The notes under the pieces: generated by a model
Told to the model about the DNA's origin: nothing
What the model saw: only the letters and a program-made list of their open reading frames with translations
Databases searched by the model: none
Assembly (NCBI GenBank): GCA_018820205.1
Contig: JAHJOK010000026.1
Location: 1 to 58,774 of the forward strand
Length of the DNA: 58,774 nt
DNA from: Alphaproteobacteria bacterium
GTDB lineage: Bacteria; Pseudomonadota; Alphaproteobacteria; Caulobacterales; Caulobacteraceae
Direction: 5' to 3'
In this document: piece after piece, positions 35,010 to 43,209 of the stretch
How positions within the stretch are numbered: the stretch's first letter is position 1
How the letters are laid out: each line of letters opens with the position of its first letter
Translations under genes and position numbers: made by a program

Positions 35010-35668
35010 TGCCCCGCACCCGCGAACAGCTCGCCGAACGCGCCGCCAAAGAGCTTCGGGACGGCTTCTATGTGAACCTGGGCATCGGCATCCCGACCCT
35101 GGTCGCGAACTACATTCCGGCCGGCATGGAGGTTACCCTCCAGTCCGAGAACGGCATGCTCGGCATGGGCCCCTTTCCCTATGACGAGGACGTCGACGCC
35201 GACCTGATCAACGCCGGCAAACAGACGATCACCGAGATTCCCGAGAGCGCCTATTTCAGCTCGGCCGACAGTTTCGCCATGATCCGGGGCGGCCACATCA
35301 ACCTGTCGATCCTGGGCGCCATGGAGGTGGCCGAGAACGGCGACATCGCCAACTGGATGATCCCCGGCAAGCTGGTGAAGGGCATGGGCGGCGCCATGGA
35401 CCTGGTCGCGGGCGTGAAGCGCGTGGTGGTCGTCATGGATCACGCCAACAAGCACGGCCAGTCCAAGGTGCTGAAATCCTGCACCCTGCCCCTGACCGGC
35501 ACGGGCGTGGTCAGCCGCATCATCACCGACCTGGCCGTCTTCGACGTCAAGCCGGACGGCGGCGGGCTGGAGCTGGTCGAACTGGCCGACGGCGTGACCC
35601 TGGACGAGGTCGCCGAAAAGACCGAGGCGACCTACTCGGTTTCGCAAACGCTGAAATCTGCGGCATAG
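35009..35668 (+). CDS. scoB: 3-oxoacid CoA-transferase subunit B
   Basis: Beta subunit with the active-site Glu that carries the CoA thioester. The 219 residues include [19 protein letters not shown] and [16 protein letters not shown], where Glu in SENG is the catalytic residue. [17 protein letters not shown] and [21 protein letters not shown] follow, all standard for SCOT/AtoA. It shares the ATG/TGA overlap with the CMD gene, so all three genes are translated as a unit. Confidence 0.93.
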   Translation: MPRTREQLAERAAKELRDGFYVNLGIGIPTLVANYIPAGMEVTLQSENGMLGMGPFPYDEDVDADLINAGKQTITEIPESAYFSSADSFAMIRGGHINLSILGAMEVAENGDIANWMIPGKLVKGMGGAMDLVAGVKRVVVVMDHANKHGQSKVLKSCTLPLTGTGVVSRIITDLAVFDVKPDGGGLELVELADGVTLDEVAEKTEATYSVSQTLKSAA

Positions 35669-35710
35669 TTAACTCCGACCGGCCCGAAGAGGCCGGGGCT
35701 GGAGGGTGAC

Positions 35711-36778
35711 ATGGGTGTTTCGGAGGCATTGAAACCACCATCTGGAGGCGCGCCGACGCCCGATCCCCAGCGCGTCGCCACCGTGCGCTACGCCATCGTG
35801 GACGAGCCCGAGCCCTGCGCCGGGTTCGCCGAATCCGCCCGCGCCGCCCTGGCCGAGCTGAACGACCGCGCCCTGGCCGAGACCCGCACCAGCGACCTGG
35901 GCGAATGCGCCGTCCTGCTGGGTCACGTCCGCGACCGCGTCGCGGCCCTTGACCCGTCGCGCCTTCAACCCCGTCGGGGGCTCGCTGGCCTGTTCGACAG
36001 CCGCGGCGGGCGTCTGAAAGCCTTCCGCACCGCCTATCTGTCCGCAGCGAACAGCGTCGGCGACGCCTCGGCCGACATCGGTGATCGCGGCGGCGCCATC
36101 GCCCGCAAGGGGGCCGCGCTCGAGACCTTGTGGTCCGAAACGCGCGACGCCATCGCCGAACTGGACGCTCATATCGCCGCCGCCCGCGCCTGGCTGGCGA
36201 ACCGCGAGATCGCGTCGGTGGTCGAACCCGCTGCGAGCCCGGATCCCGTCGTGGACGAAACCCACGGGCCCATCGAGGCTCAGGCCGACGCCGACGCCGA
36301 ACATCACGCAGAGCCGGCGCCCATCGTGGACTCCGTCGTGGCCGACACCCGCTTGCCGGACGCCGTGGACCCCTCCGCCTCGGCCACCGTGGACGAACTG
36401 GCCGACGCCGCTCCGGTGGCCGCCCTGCCGCATCCGCTGGAGACGCGTCTCGGCGCGCTTGAGGCCGTCCGCGCCGTGGCCATCGACCGCCTGCCTCTGC
36501 TGCGCGCGGCCCAGAACGCCGACTGCCGCGCGCCGGCCGCGCTGAAAGCGGTCTGCGATGGCGTGGAGGCCTGGAGCGCCGACTGGCGGGACGCTCTGGG
36601 ACTGGCCGGCCGCAAGCCGAAAAAGGTCCGCCCGGACGCGGTCCGCCTGACGCAGGCCAGCAGCGCCCTGTTCGATCGGATCTCGGCGGCGGATCGCGAC
36701 GTCGCCGCCGCCCGGGCCCGCCGCGCCGAACTGGACGCCCGGGCGACGCCCGTCAGCCAGTCCCGGTTGGCGGCCTAG
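35711..36778 (+). CDS. TelA-like (toxic anion resistance) protein, uncertain
   Basis: A 355-residue soluble, helix-rich protein. The stretch at about residues 60-165 (HVRDRVAALDPSRLQPRRGLAGLF...RLKAFRTAYLSAANSVGDASADIGDRGGAIARKGAALETLWSETRDAIAELDAHI) follows the plan of TelA-family proteins: LDP..L, L..F, a kinked helix, then L..W......L. The remainder is a Pro/Ala/Asp-rich linker and a second helical region, unlike full-length TelA. It starts 42 bases after scoB but is unrelated in function. A role in envelope stress or tellurite resistance is only suggested. It converges on the lipid-transporter operon. Confidence 0.5.
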   Translation: MGVSEALKPPSGGAPTPDPQRVATVRYAIVDEPEPCAGFAESARAALAELNDRALAETRTSDLGECAVLLGHVRDRVAALDPSRLQPRRGLAGLFDSRGGRLKAFRTAYLSAANSVGDASADIGDRGGAIARKGAALETLWSETRDAIAELDAHIAAARAWLANREIASVVEPAASPDPVVDETHGPIEAQADADAEHHAEPAPIVDSVVADTRLPDAVDPSASATVDELADAAPVAALPHPLETRLGALEAVRAVAIDRLPLLRAAQNADCRAPAALKAVCDGVEAWSADWRDALGLAGRKPKKVRPDAVRLTQASSALFDRISAADRDVAAARARRAELDARATPVSQSRLAA

Positions 36779-36784
36779 CGCGGA

Positions 36785-37393
36785 TCAGGCTCCGCCCGCG
36801 TTGGCGTCGGTCCAGGCCACGATCTGGCTGTTCACATCGCGCGTGGCCACGTCATAGGCCTCGACGATGGAGGATATCCGGTTCGCTCCTGCCGGCTGGC
36901 TGACGGTGAAACTCTGTTCCGCCGCCACCGTCCGCTCGGGAAAGCGCAACAGCCGGACCCGCACCGTCACCACCACCGTCGGAACCGCGTCGACATAGTC
37001 GTAGCGCGTCTCGAAGGTCCGCACGTCCAGGTCCAGCAGCCGCGTCGCCGGCGTCAGTTCGCGCCGCCCGATCAGCCGCACCGTGCGCGCCTGGCCCGCG
37101 AAGGCGCTCTCGATACTGTCGGTGTACAGCCTGCGGGCCGGCGACACCCAGCGAGCCCCGGCGATATAGGCCGCCTCGCTGCCGCCAGTCAGGCCCAGCA
37201 GCCGATCGCCCTGGGCGGCCTGAGAGAACTCGACGGCGCGCAGCTTGACCTGGACCGGCTCGGCCGCCGGCGTCCCGGTCGCGGCTGCGGCCTCGCCGAA
37301 GCGATACAGCTGCACCGGGTCCGGCGTCGACAGCAGGGCGCATCCCGACAGGGCGGCGGCGGCGATGGCCGCGAGGGCGAGTTTGCGGATCAC
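36785..37393 (-). CDS. ABC transporter auxiliary lipoprotein (PqiC/DUF330-like)
   Basis: Outer-membrane lipoprotein partner of MCE-type lipid transporters. The 202 residues start MIRKLALAAIAAAALSGC with lipobox LSGC. The family pattern then follows: YRFGEAA, VKLRAVEFSQAAQGDRLL, YIAGARWVSPARRLYTDSIESAF, RTFETRYDY and VRLLRFPERTVAAEQSF. The start overlaps the MlaD-like gene stop (ATGA), making it the last gene of the four-gene operon. Confidence 0.85.
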   Translation of the reverse strand: MIRKLALAAIAAAALSGCALLSTPDPVQLYRFGEAAAATGTPAAEPVQVKLRAVEFSQAAQGDRLLGLTGGSEAAYIAGARWVSPARRLYTDSIESAFAGQARTVRLIGRRELTPATRLLDLDVRTFETRYDYVDAVPTVVVTVRVRLLRFPERTVAAEQSFTVSQPAGANRISSIVEAYDVATRDVNSQIVAWTDANAGGA

Positions 37394-38328
37394 GGCTGGA
37401 CCTCCAGTTCCTGGGACGGCGCCCGCCCGATGAAGTCACGCGGGCTGGCCCGCACGTCGTCGACCAGTCCACGCAGCGAATCCGTCGCCTCCTGCAGGCC
37501 CTGGATCGCCTCCAGCAGTTGCGGCACGCCGGTGGTGGCGAACTCGCCGACCGGGCCTTCCAGCCCGTTGGCGGTGCGGTTGATCGAGGCGATGGCGGTA
37601 CGCGCGTCGGCGGTGGCGGCGTTGATGTTCTGGATCGCCTCCTTGCCGTCGGTGTTGACCAGCTGGCGCGCCTCGGCCCCCAGGGCCTGGTATTCGGCGA
37701 CGGCGGCGTTGGCGCCGTCCAGGGCTTTCTCCAGATCCTCGAACAGACCCTTCCTGGCCTCCAGTTCGGACGACAGCGCCTCGACGTTCTTCAGGCTGGT
37801 CGAGAAGCTGCGGATATTGTCGTCCGACAGCACCCGGTTGATCCGGTTCAGCGCATCCACCGTCTGGGCCAGAACCGTGCCCGATCCCGACAGCAGTTCG
37901 GCGATGGGCGACGGCTGCGACTGGATCACCGGCACCACATTGTCGGGATACTGGCTTTTCAACAGGGCGCTGCCCTCGGCTCCGGCGGTGATCTGGATAT
38001 AGTTCAGTCCGGTGATGCCCTGCGGCTCCAGCTGGGCGCGCGAGGTGACCCGCACCGGCGTCGTGCCGTTCAGCCTCACCCGCGCGATGACCTGGTCGCC
38101 CTTGTCCGGGTCCAGGTTCAGGTCGGTGACCTCGCCGACGCGGATGCCGTTGAAATGCACCTCTCCGCCCTCTGACAGGCCGCGCACGGGTCCGTAGAAG
38201 ACGATGTCATAGACGTCGTAGTCGTTGTTGAACTGCAGTCGGGCCAGCCAGATGGCGAACACCGCCAGCGCCGCCAGCAGGGCGACGGTGGCGATGCCCA
38301 CCGCGGCGTAATGTGCGTCTCTTTCCAT
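37390..38328 (-). CDS. MlaD/MCE-family lipid-transport substrate-binding protein
   Basis: Periplasmic subunit that forms a ring carrying phospholipids between membranes. One N-terminal membrane helix (VGIATVALLAALAVFAIWLA, residues 10-29) is followed by the MCE domain YDIVFYGPVRGLSEGGEVHFNGIRVGEVTDLNLDPDKGDQVIARVRL...AQLEPQGITGLNYIQI. A long helical region with repeated small-residue heptads (to about residue 290) suggests a coiled barrel. The 312-residue length is longer than E. coli MlaD (183) and close to other alphaproteobacterial members. It lies between the ATPase and auxiliary lipoprotein genes. Confidence 0.9.
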   Translation of the reverse strand: MERDAHYAAVGIATVALLAALAVFAIWLARLQFNNDYDVYDIVFYGPVRGLSEGGEVHFNGIRVGEVTDLNLDPDKGDQVIARVRLNGTTPVRVTSRAQLEPQGITGLNYIQITAGAEGSALLKSQYPDNVVPVIQSQPSPIAELLSGSGTVLAQTVDALNRINRVLSDDNIRSFSTSLKNVEALSSELEARKGLFEDLEKALDGANAAVAEYQALGAEARQLVNTDGKEAIQNINAATADARTAIASINRTANGLEGPVGEFATTGVPQLLEAIQGLQEATDSLRGLVDDVRASPRDFIGRAPSQELEVQP

Positions 38329-38337
38329 CGTCGTTCC

Positions 38338-39138
38338 CTACGCCGCCTTGGTGGCTGCGCGTCCGCGCGGCCCCAGGAAATATTCCTTGATCCACGGGTG
38401 GTCGGATTTCTCCAGCTCCTGCACCGTGGCCTTTTCGATCACCCGCTTGTCGGCCAGCACCGCCACCTTGTCGCAGATCGCGTAGAGGCTATCGAGGTCG
38501 TGGGTGATCATGAACACCGTCAGCCCCAGATCGTCCGACAGTTTGCGGATCAGGTCGTCGAACGCCGCCGCCCCGATCGGGTCCAGCCCCGCCGTCGGCT
38601 CGTCCAGAAAAATCAGTTCGGGATCCAGCGACAGAGCGCGCGCCAGACCGACGCGCTTGCGCATCCCGCCAGACAGTTCCGCCGGCTTCTGGTGATGGCT
38701 TTCGGGCTGCAGGCCCACCATGGCGATCTTCATCTCGGCCAGTTCGCGGATCGTGTCCTTGGGCAGGCGGGTATGCTCGACCATCGGCGCCGCGACGTTT
38801 TCGAGCACGCTCAGAGAGCTGAACAGCGCGCCCTGCTGGAACAGCACCCCGGTCCGCCGCTCGATATCGGCGCGGTCTTCCTCGCTCATGTCGCCGATAT
38901 CATGATCGAAGATACGGATGCTGCCGCCTTCCGGCTCTTTCAGGCCGATGATCGAGTTCAGCAGTACGGTCTTGCCGGTGCCCGACCCGCCCACGACGCC
39001 CAGAACCTCGCCGCGCAGAACGTCCAGATCCAGATCCTGATGGATCACCTGGTCGCCGAACTGGCTCAGCAGACCGCGCACCTCGATCAATACCTCGGGC
39101 TTGCCGGTGTCCGACGCGTCGTTCGCTGCGGCCTTCAC
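38338..39138 (-). CDS. MlaF-type ABC transporter ATP-binding protein
   Basis: ATPase of the lipid transporter, 266 residues. GTG at 39138 overlaps the permease stop (GTGA) and starts a normal domain; the longer frame upstream is inside the permease gene. Motifs are Walker A GGSGTGKTVLLNS, Q-loop VLFQQGALFSSLSVLENV, signature LSGGMRKRVGLARAL, Walker B LIFLDEPTAGLDPIG and H-loop MITHD. GALFSSLSV and GGMRKR are typical of MlaF and its relatives. Confidence 0.93.
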   Translation of the reverse strand: MKAAANDASDTGKPEVLIEVRGLLSQFGDQVIHQDLDLDVLRGEVLGVVGGSGTGKTVLLNSIIGLKEPEGGSIRIFDHDIGDMSEEDRADIERRTGVLFQQGALFSSLSVLENVAAPMVEHTRLPKDTIRELAEMKIAMVGLQPESHHQKPAELSGGMRKRVGLARALSLDPELIFLDEPTAGLDPIGAAAFDDLIRKLSDDLGLTVFMITHDLDSLYAICDKVAVLADKRVIEKATVQELEKSDHPWIKEYFLGPRGRAATKAA

Positions 39139-40253
39139 AGGTTCAGCTCCAGGAAGACCAGGGCGAACACGGCGTCCAGCGCGATGATGGCGAAAATGGC
39201 CTGGACGACGGCGGCGGTGACCCGGCGTCCCAGGCTTTCCACATCGCCAGCCACCGCCATGCCCTGACGACAGCCGATCGAGGCGATAACGACGGCGAAC
39301 ACCGGCGCCTTCAGCATGCCGACCATCAGATGGGTGCCCATCAACGGATCCTCGTTGATCCGCTGGATGAAGAAGGCCGGGCCGTAGTCGAGCTGACTCC
39401 ACGTCACCAGCAACCCGCCCAGAAAGCCGGACACCATCCCCACGAACGTCAACAGCGGCATCATCACCAGCATGGCGGCCAGCCGGGGAATGACCAGCGC
39501 CTGAAACGGGTTCACGCCCATCACCTGCATGGCGTCGACCTCCTGGTTCATCCGCATCGACCCGATCTCGGCCGCGAACGAAGACGCCGAACGCCCCGCC
39601 AGCAGGATGGCTGTGATCAGAACCGCCAGTTCGCGCAGCACCGCCACGGCGACCAGCTGGACAGTGAACACCCCTGCCCCGAACTGGGTCAGCAGATTGG
39701 CGCCCAGAAAGGCGATCACCGCCCCGATGAAGAAATTGGTCACCGCGATGATCGGCAGGGCGTCCAGTCCCGACCGCTCGGCCTGACTGACCCAGGCGGG
39801 CCAGCGAATGTCGCCCGGATGGCGAACGGCGGTGCTCGTCGCCCCCATCAGCCGGCCCAGAAAGGCCATGGACAACAGGAACTCGGCGCCCGCGTCATGG
39901 ACCCCATGGCCGATCTTGGCGAAGATGCGGACGAACGAGCCTGAGCGTTTGGGCGGCTCGGCGCTCTGCCGTTCCAGCGTCTCGACCATCGCATAGATGC
40001 GCCCGGCCTCGGGTCGCTCGGTGAACGCATCGTCGGGCATGGCGAAATTGGAGGCTTGGACCAGGGCCAGCGCACCGGCGGTGTCGAACTTGCCGAGGTC
40101 GCTCAGATCGACGTGCTCGATACTGACGCCTTCCAGGTGGTCGCCCAGACGGACGGCCGCCTTTCCGATCCCCATGGTCGTCCAGTCGCCCGTGAGTTTG
40201 AGCACGGTTGAGTCGCCCTGGGCGTCCTCGATATGGAAATCGGCCGTGCTCAT
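39135..40253 (-). CDS. MlaE-type permease with N-terminal STAS domain
   Basis: Inner-membrane core of the lipid transporter. The ATG at 40253 gives 372 residues; an upstream ATG at 40343 adds an unrelated basic tail. Residues ~1-100 form a STAS domain (VLKLTGDWTTMGIGKAAVRLGDH, HVDLSDLGKFDTAGALALVQ) that in other systems is a separate MlaB protein. The rest is MlaE: VTNFFIGAVIAFLGANLLTQFGAGVFTVQLV, RELAVLITAILLAGRSASSFAAEIGSMRMNQEVDAMQVMGVNPFQALVIPRL. The order permease-ATPase-MCE-lipoprotein is the usual alphaproteobacterial one. Confidence 0.92.
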   Translation of the reverse strand: MSTADFHIEDAQGDSTVLKLTGDWTTMGIGKAAVRLGDHLEGVSIEHVDLSDLGKFDTAGALALVQASNFAMPDDAFTERPEAGRIYAMVETLERQSAEPPKRSGSFVRIFAKIGHGVHDAGAEFLLSMAFLGRLMGATSTAVRHPGDIRWPAWVSQAERSGLDALPIIAVTNFFIGAVIAFLGANLLTQFGAGVFTVQLVAVAVLRELAVLITAILLAGRSASSFAAEIGSMRMNQEVDAMQVMGVNPFQALVIPRLAAMLVMMPLLTFVGMVSGFLGGLLVTWSQLDYGPAFFIQRINEDPLMGTHLMVGMLKAPVFAVVIASIGCRQGMAVAGDVESLGRRVTAAVVQAIFAIIALDAVFALVFLELNL

Positions 40254-40358
40254 ACGCCCACCCTTAGCCGACCCCGGCCGAATCGCCCATGCTCGAAAGT
40301 CGTGTCGAAACCGCATGAAAGCCGGGCCGTCGTGCTTCGGCAACAGCCGTTCGCCGGA

Positions 40359-41900
40359 TCACAGCAGATCGCGTACGGACTTCAGGTCGCGCACGAACGC
40401 CGCACGCTCTCGCGCCTGCCCTTCTGCATCGGGGATGCGCAGAAGATAGGACGGATGCACGGTGATCATGGCCGCCGATCCATCCGCCGGCGTCAGCGCC
40501 TGTCCCCGCTCCTTCGTCACCGCGACCTTGCGGCCCAGCACGCCCAGCGCCGCCGTCCCGCCCAGAGCCAGCGTCACCTTCGGACGAACCAGTCGTCGCT
40601 CCTGATCCAGCCACCAGCGACAGGCGCTGACCTCCGACGCGACCGGCGTCTTGTGAAGACGTCGCTTGCCGCGCGGCTCGTGCTTGAAATGCTTCACCGC
40701 ATTGGTGACATAGACCTCGGACCGGTCGATCCCGGCCTCGGCCAGGGCGGCGTCCAGCACCTGACCCGCCGGACCCACGAACGGCCGTCCGGCCAGATCC
40801 TCCTGATCGCCCGGCTGTTCGCCGACGATCATCAGCTTCGCCGCCTTGCCCGGTCCCTCCCCGCACACCCCTTGCGTCGCATCGCGCCACAGATCGCACC
40901 GACGACAAGCCTGCACCCCGTGCCGCAGTTCCTCCAGCGTCGAGGCGACGAACCCCTCGTCATACGACCCATCCCGAACATGGCGGGCGATGGCCTTGGC
41001 CAGGCGGGCATTGGGTTCGGTGTGCGGACTGGCGACCATGGTCTCGGTTCGAGCGTGCGACGCCGCGACCAGTTCCGGGATCAGCCCGGCCTCGGGCAGA
41101 TTCTTCCAGTACCGTTTGGGCATCTCGCCCTGCATGGTCTTGGTCTTCAACCGGGCCGGGTTGAAGGTCGAGGCGTAATAGGTCTTCCAGAATTCCTCGA
41201 CCTCGTCCTCATCGGGCGCATCGGCCTTGTCCGCCGCCGCCCCCCAGGTCATCGCCTCCCCATCCCAGAAACACGATCCGTCGGGCGTCAGGATCGACCA
41301 CCGCATGGTGGTGAAACGCCGCATGAAGAAGGGCGCGGTCTTTTCCAGCACCCGATGCGCGGGCTCGAACCAGGCGACGTAGGTTTCGACCTCGGCGTCC
41401 TGAACCAGTCGGAACCGGACGAAGGCCTTCATCTTGTGCGAGGCCCGGCTGACATTCTTGGCCCGCTCCATCGCGTCGGCGACATCGCGATCCGACACCA
41501 CCTTCATCAGGTCCGGCTCGTCCCTCAGCCGCCACAACAGCCGGTACAACAGGTCGAACCGATCCGCCGACCGGTGCAGGATCACCTCCTGCGCCACGTC
41601 CACGAAGGCCTTGGGCACTGTAAATTCCCGTGCATCCCCGCGAACGCCGAGACCCGGTTCCTTGGGCGATCCATTGGCGACTTCGACCTCGGCGGTGTCG
41701 ATCCCCGACACCGTGCCACGCGAAAGGACTGAGCCCCCGCCTTCGCGGGGATGCATGGGGTCGAACAGCGACCCCGACCCCACGGCCCCCGCCGCCACGA
41801 ACCGCGCATCCGCCGGCTCCACCCCCGCCAGGCGAAACGATCGCGCCGCCTTCCTCCACCCGTCGAAATCCGTCTCGTTCGCCAGCTCCGCCGTCGGCAT
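40359..41900 (-). CDS. udgX: DUF4130-UdgX fusion, uracil-DNA glycosylase superfamily
   Basis: Base-excision protein that in studied UdgX members removes uracil and stays covalently bound to the abasic site. The ATG at 41900 overlaps the radical SAM stop and gives 513 residues; the longer frame upstream is only a shadow of that gene. The N-terminal DUF4130 region (~93-270) has VPKAFVDVAQEVILHRSADRFDLLYRLLWRL. The C-terminal UDG domain (~300-513) has GEQPGDQEDLAGRPFVGPAGQVLD, the UdgX-specific loop GKRRLHKTP with the crosslinking His, and HPSYLLR. Residues ~49-91 are encoded by a REP-like pair and look inserted. Confidence 0.92.
   Translation of the reverse strand: MPTAELANETDFDGWRKAARSFRLAGVEPADARFVAAGAVGSGSLFDPMHPREGGGSVLSRGTVSGIDTAEVEVANGSPKEPGLGVRGDAREFTVPKAFVDVAQEVILHRSADRFDLLYRLLWRLRDEPDLMKVVSDRDVADAMERAKNVSRASHKMKAFVRFRLVQDAEVETYVAWFEPAHRVLEKTAPFFMRRFTTMRWSILTPDGSCFWDGEAMTWGAAADKADAPDEDEVEEFWKTYYASTFNPARLKTKTMQGEMPKRYWKNLPEAGLIPELVAASHARTETMVASPHTEPNARLAKAIARHVRDGSYDEGFVASTLEELRHGVQACRRCDLWRDATQGVCGEGPGKAAKLMIVGEQPGDQEDLAGRPFVGPAGQVLDAALAEAGIDRSEVYVTNAVKHFKHEPRGKRRLHKTPVASEVSACRWWLDQERRLVRPKVTLALGGTAALGVLGRKVAVTKERGQALTPADGSAAMITVHPSYLLRIPDAEGQARERAAFVRDLKSVRDLL
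41630..41755. repeat. REP-like inverted pair inside the udgX coding sequence
   Basis: TGCATCCCCGCGAA at 41631-41644 and its exact reverse complement at 41742-41755 bound this stretch. The same unit, GTGCATCCCCGCGAAGGCGG, stands alone at 58661. The insertion keeps the reading frame and codes for about 43 residues (HPREGGGSVLSRGT...PKEPGLGVRGDAR), unlike the flanking DUF4130 sequence. Confidence 0.85.
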
Positions 41901-43141
41901 CAGAACAGACTCAACTGCTCGGCCCGGGGTTCTCCCACCAGCCGCGCTCTCAGATCGACCGCATCGATCAGCCCCCCGGGCGACCAGTCCAGCGTGGTGA
42001 TGAACGGCCGCACCTTGTCGATGCCCCGGCACAGCCGCGCCACGTCCTCCAGCCTCAGCGTCCGATAGCGCCGCACCGAGATCATCCGGTCGACCGACTT
42101 CACCCCCAGCCCCGGCACGCGCAGCAGCATTTCGCGCGCCGCCGTATTCACATCGACGGGGAACTGCGCCCTCTGGTTCAGCGCCCAGGCCAGTTTGGGA
42201 TCGATCGCCAGATCCAGCATCCCGTCGGTCGACGCCTCCCCGATCTCGGGAACCGAAAACCCGTAGAACCGCAGCAGCCAGTCGGCCTGATACAGCCGGT
42301 GCTCGCGCATCAGCGGCGGCTTCGACAACGGCAGCACAGCGCTGGCGTCCGGGATCGGACTGAAGGCCGAATAATAGACCCGCCTCAACCCGTAACCGCC
42401 GTACAGCGACGCCGAACGGTCTAGGATCTCCGTATCGGGCGCTCCGTCCGCGCCCACGATCAACTGCGTCGACTGGCCTGCGGGTGCGAATTTCTGCGGC
42501 CGGAATTTGTCCCGTGTCTGTGGTTTCGCGGCCTCGACCTTCAGCCGGACATCGGCCATCGCCCTCTTGATGACGCCGACGTCTTTCTGCGGCGCCAGCC
42601 GACCCATCGCCTCGTCGCGCGGCAACTCGATATTGGCCGACAGCCGGTCGGCATAAAGCCCCGCCTGTTCGACCAGTTTCGGGTCCGCCTCGGGGATCAG
42701 CTTCAGGTGGATGTAACCGCGAAAGTCGTGCTCCTCGCGCAGCTTTTTCGCCACCAGCACCAGCTGTTCCATCGTGTAGTCGCCGGACTGGATGATCCCC
42801 GACGACAGGAACAGCCCCTCGATATAGTTGCGGCGATAGAAATTCAGCGTCAGCTGGACCACCTCCTCCACGCTGAACCGCGCCCTCTGCACGTTCGAGG
42901 ACACTCGGTTGATGCAATAGACGCAGTCGTAAATGCAGAAATTCGTTAGAAGAATTTTCAGCAAGCTCACGCACCGCCCGTCCGGCGTATAGGCGTGACA
43001 GATGCCCATTCCCTCGGTCGAGCCGACCCCCTTGCCGCCCCGGCTGTCGCGTTTCGACGTGCCGGATGACGAACATGAGGCGTCGTATTTCGCCGCGTCG
43101 GCCAGAACCGACAGCTTTTTTCTGAGATCCAGCTGCGCCAT
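41900..43141 (-). CDS. Radical SAM protein linked to UdgX (TIGR03916-like)
   Basis: Predicted DNA modification or repair radical SAM enzyme of 413 residues. The [4Fe-4S]-SAM cluster motif is NFCIYDCVYC (Cx3Cx2C) at about residue 68. SSGIIQSGDYTMEQLV and GYIHLKLIPEAD follow. A helix-hairpin-helix DNA-binding motif is near the end (MLLRVPGLGVKSVDRMISVRRYR). An extra Cys occurs near the N-terminus (DASCSSSGTSKR). This family is nearly always adjacent to a DUF4130-UDG protein, as here. It starts 12 bases from a strong palindrome. Confidence 0.92.
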   Translation of the reverse strand: MAQLDLRKKLSVLADAAKYDASCSSSGTSKRDSRGGKGVGSTEGMGICHAYTPDGRCVSLLKILLTNFCIYDCVYCINRVSSNVQRARFSVEEVVQLTLNFYRRNYIEGLFLSSGIIQSGDYTMEQLVLVAKKLREEHDFRGYIHLKLIPEADPKLVEQAGLYADRLSANIELPRDEAMGRLAPQKDVGVIKRAMADVRLKVEAAKPQTRDKFRPQKFAPAGQSTQLIVGADGAPDTEILDRSASLYGGYGLRRVYYSAFSPIPDASAVLPLSKPPLMREHRLYQADWLLRFYGFSVPEIGEASTDGMLDLAIDPKLAWALNQRAQFPVDVNTAAREMLLRVPGLGVKSVDRMISVRRYRTLRLEDVARLCRGIDKVRPFITTLDWSPGGLIDAVDLRARLVGEPRAEQLSLF

Positions 43142-43153
43142 ATGTTGCCATTA

Positions 43154-43171
43154 TGTTCTCAAATGAGAACA
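43154..43171. promoter_or_regulatory. 18-base palindrome upstream of the rSAM-udgX operon
   Basis: Perfect 8-base arms TGTTCTCA and TGAGAACA flank AA. It ends 12 bases upstream of the radical SAM ATG and overlaps where its promoter should be. The half-site contains GTTC/GAAC, like LexA half-sites. The alphaproteobacterial LexA box is usually a GTTC-N7-GTTC direct repeat, however, so another repressor is possible. On the other side the flgL stop is 39 bases away; no U tract supports a terminator. Confidence 0.6.
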
Positions 43172-43209
43172 GGGTCCAGCGGAGCCGTATGCGAAATCTG
43201 CGGGCGGCC

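Noticed and set aside
41901..43151. Upstream extension of udgX to 43151 (930 codons)
   Set aside because: The first ~417 codons are the wrong-frame reading of the radical SAM gene, which has its own motifs; the real udgX starts at 41900.
43154..43171. The palindrome as a flgL terminator
   Set aside because: flgL is read leftward and ends at 43210, so this could lie downstream of it, but the 8-base stem has no adequate loop or U tract. Operator is the better reading, though not proven.
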